The notes under the pieces: model-generated | Told to the model about the DNA's origin: nothing | Database searches by the model: none | The model's input: only the letters and a program-made list of their open reading frames with translations | Part shown: positions 63,290 through 64,000 of the stretch, piece after piece | Layout of the letters: the number at the start of each line of letters is the position of its first letter | Position numbering within the stretch: position 1 is the stretch's first letter | Assembly: GCA_033964015.1 (NCBI GenBank) | Contig: CM066915.1 | Coordinates: 8,295,575-8,359,574 of the forward strand | DNA length: 64,000 bases | Direction of reading: 5' to 3' | DNA from: Scolanthus callimorphus | Taxonomy: Eukaryota; Cnidaria; Anthozoa; Actiniaria; Edwardsiidae | Made by a program: the position numbers and the translations under genes

Positions 63290-63770
63290 CAAATGTCGAA
63301 ACGCGCTTTTATTTCATAAACACATTTCATCAAGTCTCCAGAAAAAGATAAACGTTTCATTTTCTGCGTGTAGTAAAAAGCCTGTTGGTTTTATTCTTCA
63401 CGCGCTACAAATTATTATTATTTATGTGCGTGAAGCGCAGCCCAAACACGATTTCTATGCAGCTTGTAACGTCGAACTCACTTCTTTCGAACATTGCCAA
63501 CCAGGCGTATCACTGGCTTTTTGGGGTTTTCATTTGTCCTTGCCAAGATACAAATGCTTGTAGCGACATTCGTACGCATTGGGGATGTCATTCCTTATGC
63601 GCGCGAAGCGCGCCGAAATTTTCAACATAATGAGTAAAATAAAACGTTGCTGGAATCTCTCTTTTAAGGCTTCAGGTTTCGAGAGATCCTCCCCTTTCAC
63701 TCGCCCAATTAAATGAAGTGATCCCTCCCAAAATCCTCCGACCTCGGTCCTTAAACCAATATATTTTCGC
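63290..63770 (-). mobile_element. diverged relative of the CAGGGTCCTG element core
   Basis: CATTTCATCAAGTCTCCAGA, GTAGTAAAAAGCCTG, GTGAAGCGCAGCCC, CTTTCGAACATTGCCAACCAG and CAAGATACAAATGCTTGTA correspond in order to the interiors of 11002-12299 and 57208-58494. Ends not identified. Confidence 0.65.
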
Positions 63771-63894
63771 ACGATAATCGAACTTCTGGTTCAGCGTTAA
63801 TTCCCCGTTAATGCCCGCTGAATATCCCCCCTATAGAAGGTGCGTGTTAAATTCCGTGCCCTTCCGTAGATTAATGTGTTAAATCCCCGGCCTG

Positions 63895-63959
63895 ACCGCG
63901 TGATTTTCCCGCCCTGTCCCGGGGGTGGGGGCAGGGGTGTCAATTGACTGGTGCATAAG
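63895..63959. mobile_element. right end of a Harbinger-like MITE related to 16109-16536
   Basis: CCCGGGGGTGGGGGCAGGGG and TGACTGGTGCATAA resemble the right terminus TGACTAGTGCATAA of the intron-1 MITE. The left end is not found in the window. Confidence 0.5.
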
Positions 63960-64000
63960 GAACCGCGGTTATTATTCATCGCCTCGATTATTTACGTGAG

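Overview
The window is eukaryotic nuclear DNA, very probably from a marine invertebrate and most likely an anthozoan cnidarian (coral or sea anemone). That placement is inference. What is seen is two animal genes with many GT-AG introns, AT-rich introns, and a dense load of terminal-inverted-repeat (TIR) elements nested in one another. There are no bacterial-style operons.

Two host genes lie in tandem on the + strand. A BRMS1/BRMS1-like gene (SIN3-HDAC corepressor subunit, Sds3 family) runs from an ATG at 15624 to a stop at 48049. I resolve 13 coding exons, including a 20-nt microexon. One more small exon (3n+1 nt) must lie in the 14-kb intron between 30679 and 44857, and I could not place it. 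EIF1AD (eIF1A/S1-like domain protein) runs from 51773 to 58751 in five exons and encodes about 179 residues, complete and in frame. The first is a nuclear chromatin regulator and the second a nuclear or ribosome-biogenesis RNA-binding protein. Nothing suggests they work together.

The left 10 kb is a nested transposon stack. A Ty3/gypsy retrotransposon on the - strand (694-9202) has 168-bp LTRs, a 5-bp ACATC target duplication and LTRs differing at about 3 sites. Its gag frame is open but pol is broken by frameshifts, and one catalytic Asp of the reverse transcriptase is replaced. A 122-bp TTAA MITE sits at its gag-protease junction. A 4.07-kb TIR element (5122-9186) splits its upstream LTR and itself holds a decayed gypsy fragment and a 5'-truncated non-LTR retrotransposon.

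The rest of the sequence (10-15 kb, the introns, 48-51.7 kb and 58.8-64 kb) is mostly non-autonomous DNA elements. Several have target duplications readable directly: TA, TAA, ATT, TTAA, CCAACA and TCCTTG (6 bp), GACATAA (7 bp), GTGCAATA and GATGTAAC (8 bp), and a perfect 10-bp CACTCCTATC. Two 1.3-kb copies of one 6-bp-duplication element lie at 11.0-12.3 kb and 57.2-58.5 kb. The empty site of the first is preserved in a second copy of its host element at 50.6 kb. Other structures are near-perfect hairpins, ~235-400-bp tandem duplications, a 16-unit 15-bp minisatellite, oligo-G tracts and mirrored microsatellite arrays. I found no CRISPR, rRNA or confident tRNA genes. Most of the remaining intergenic sequence shows no coding signal that I recognise.
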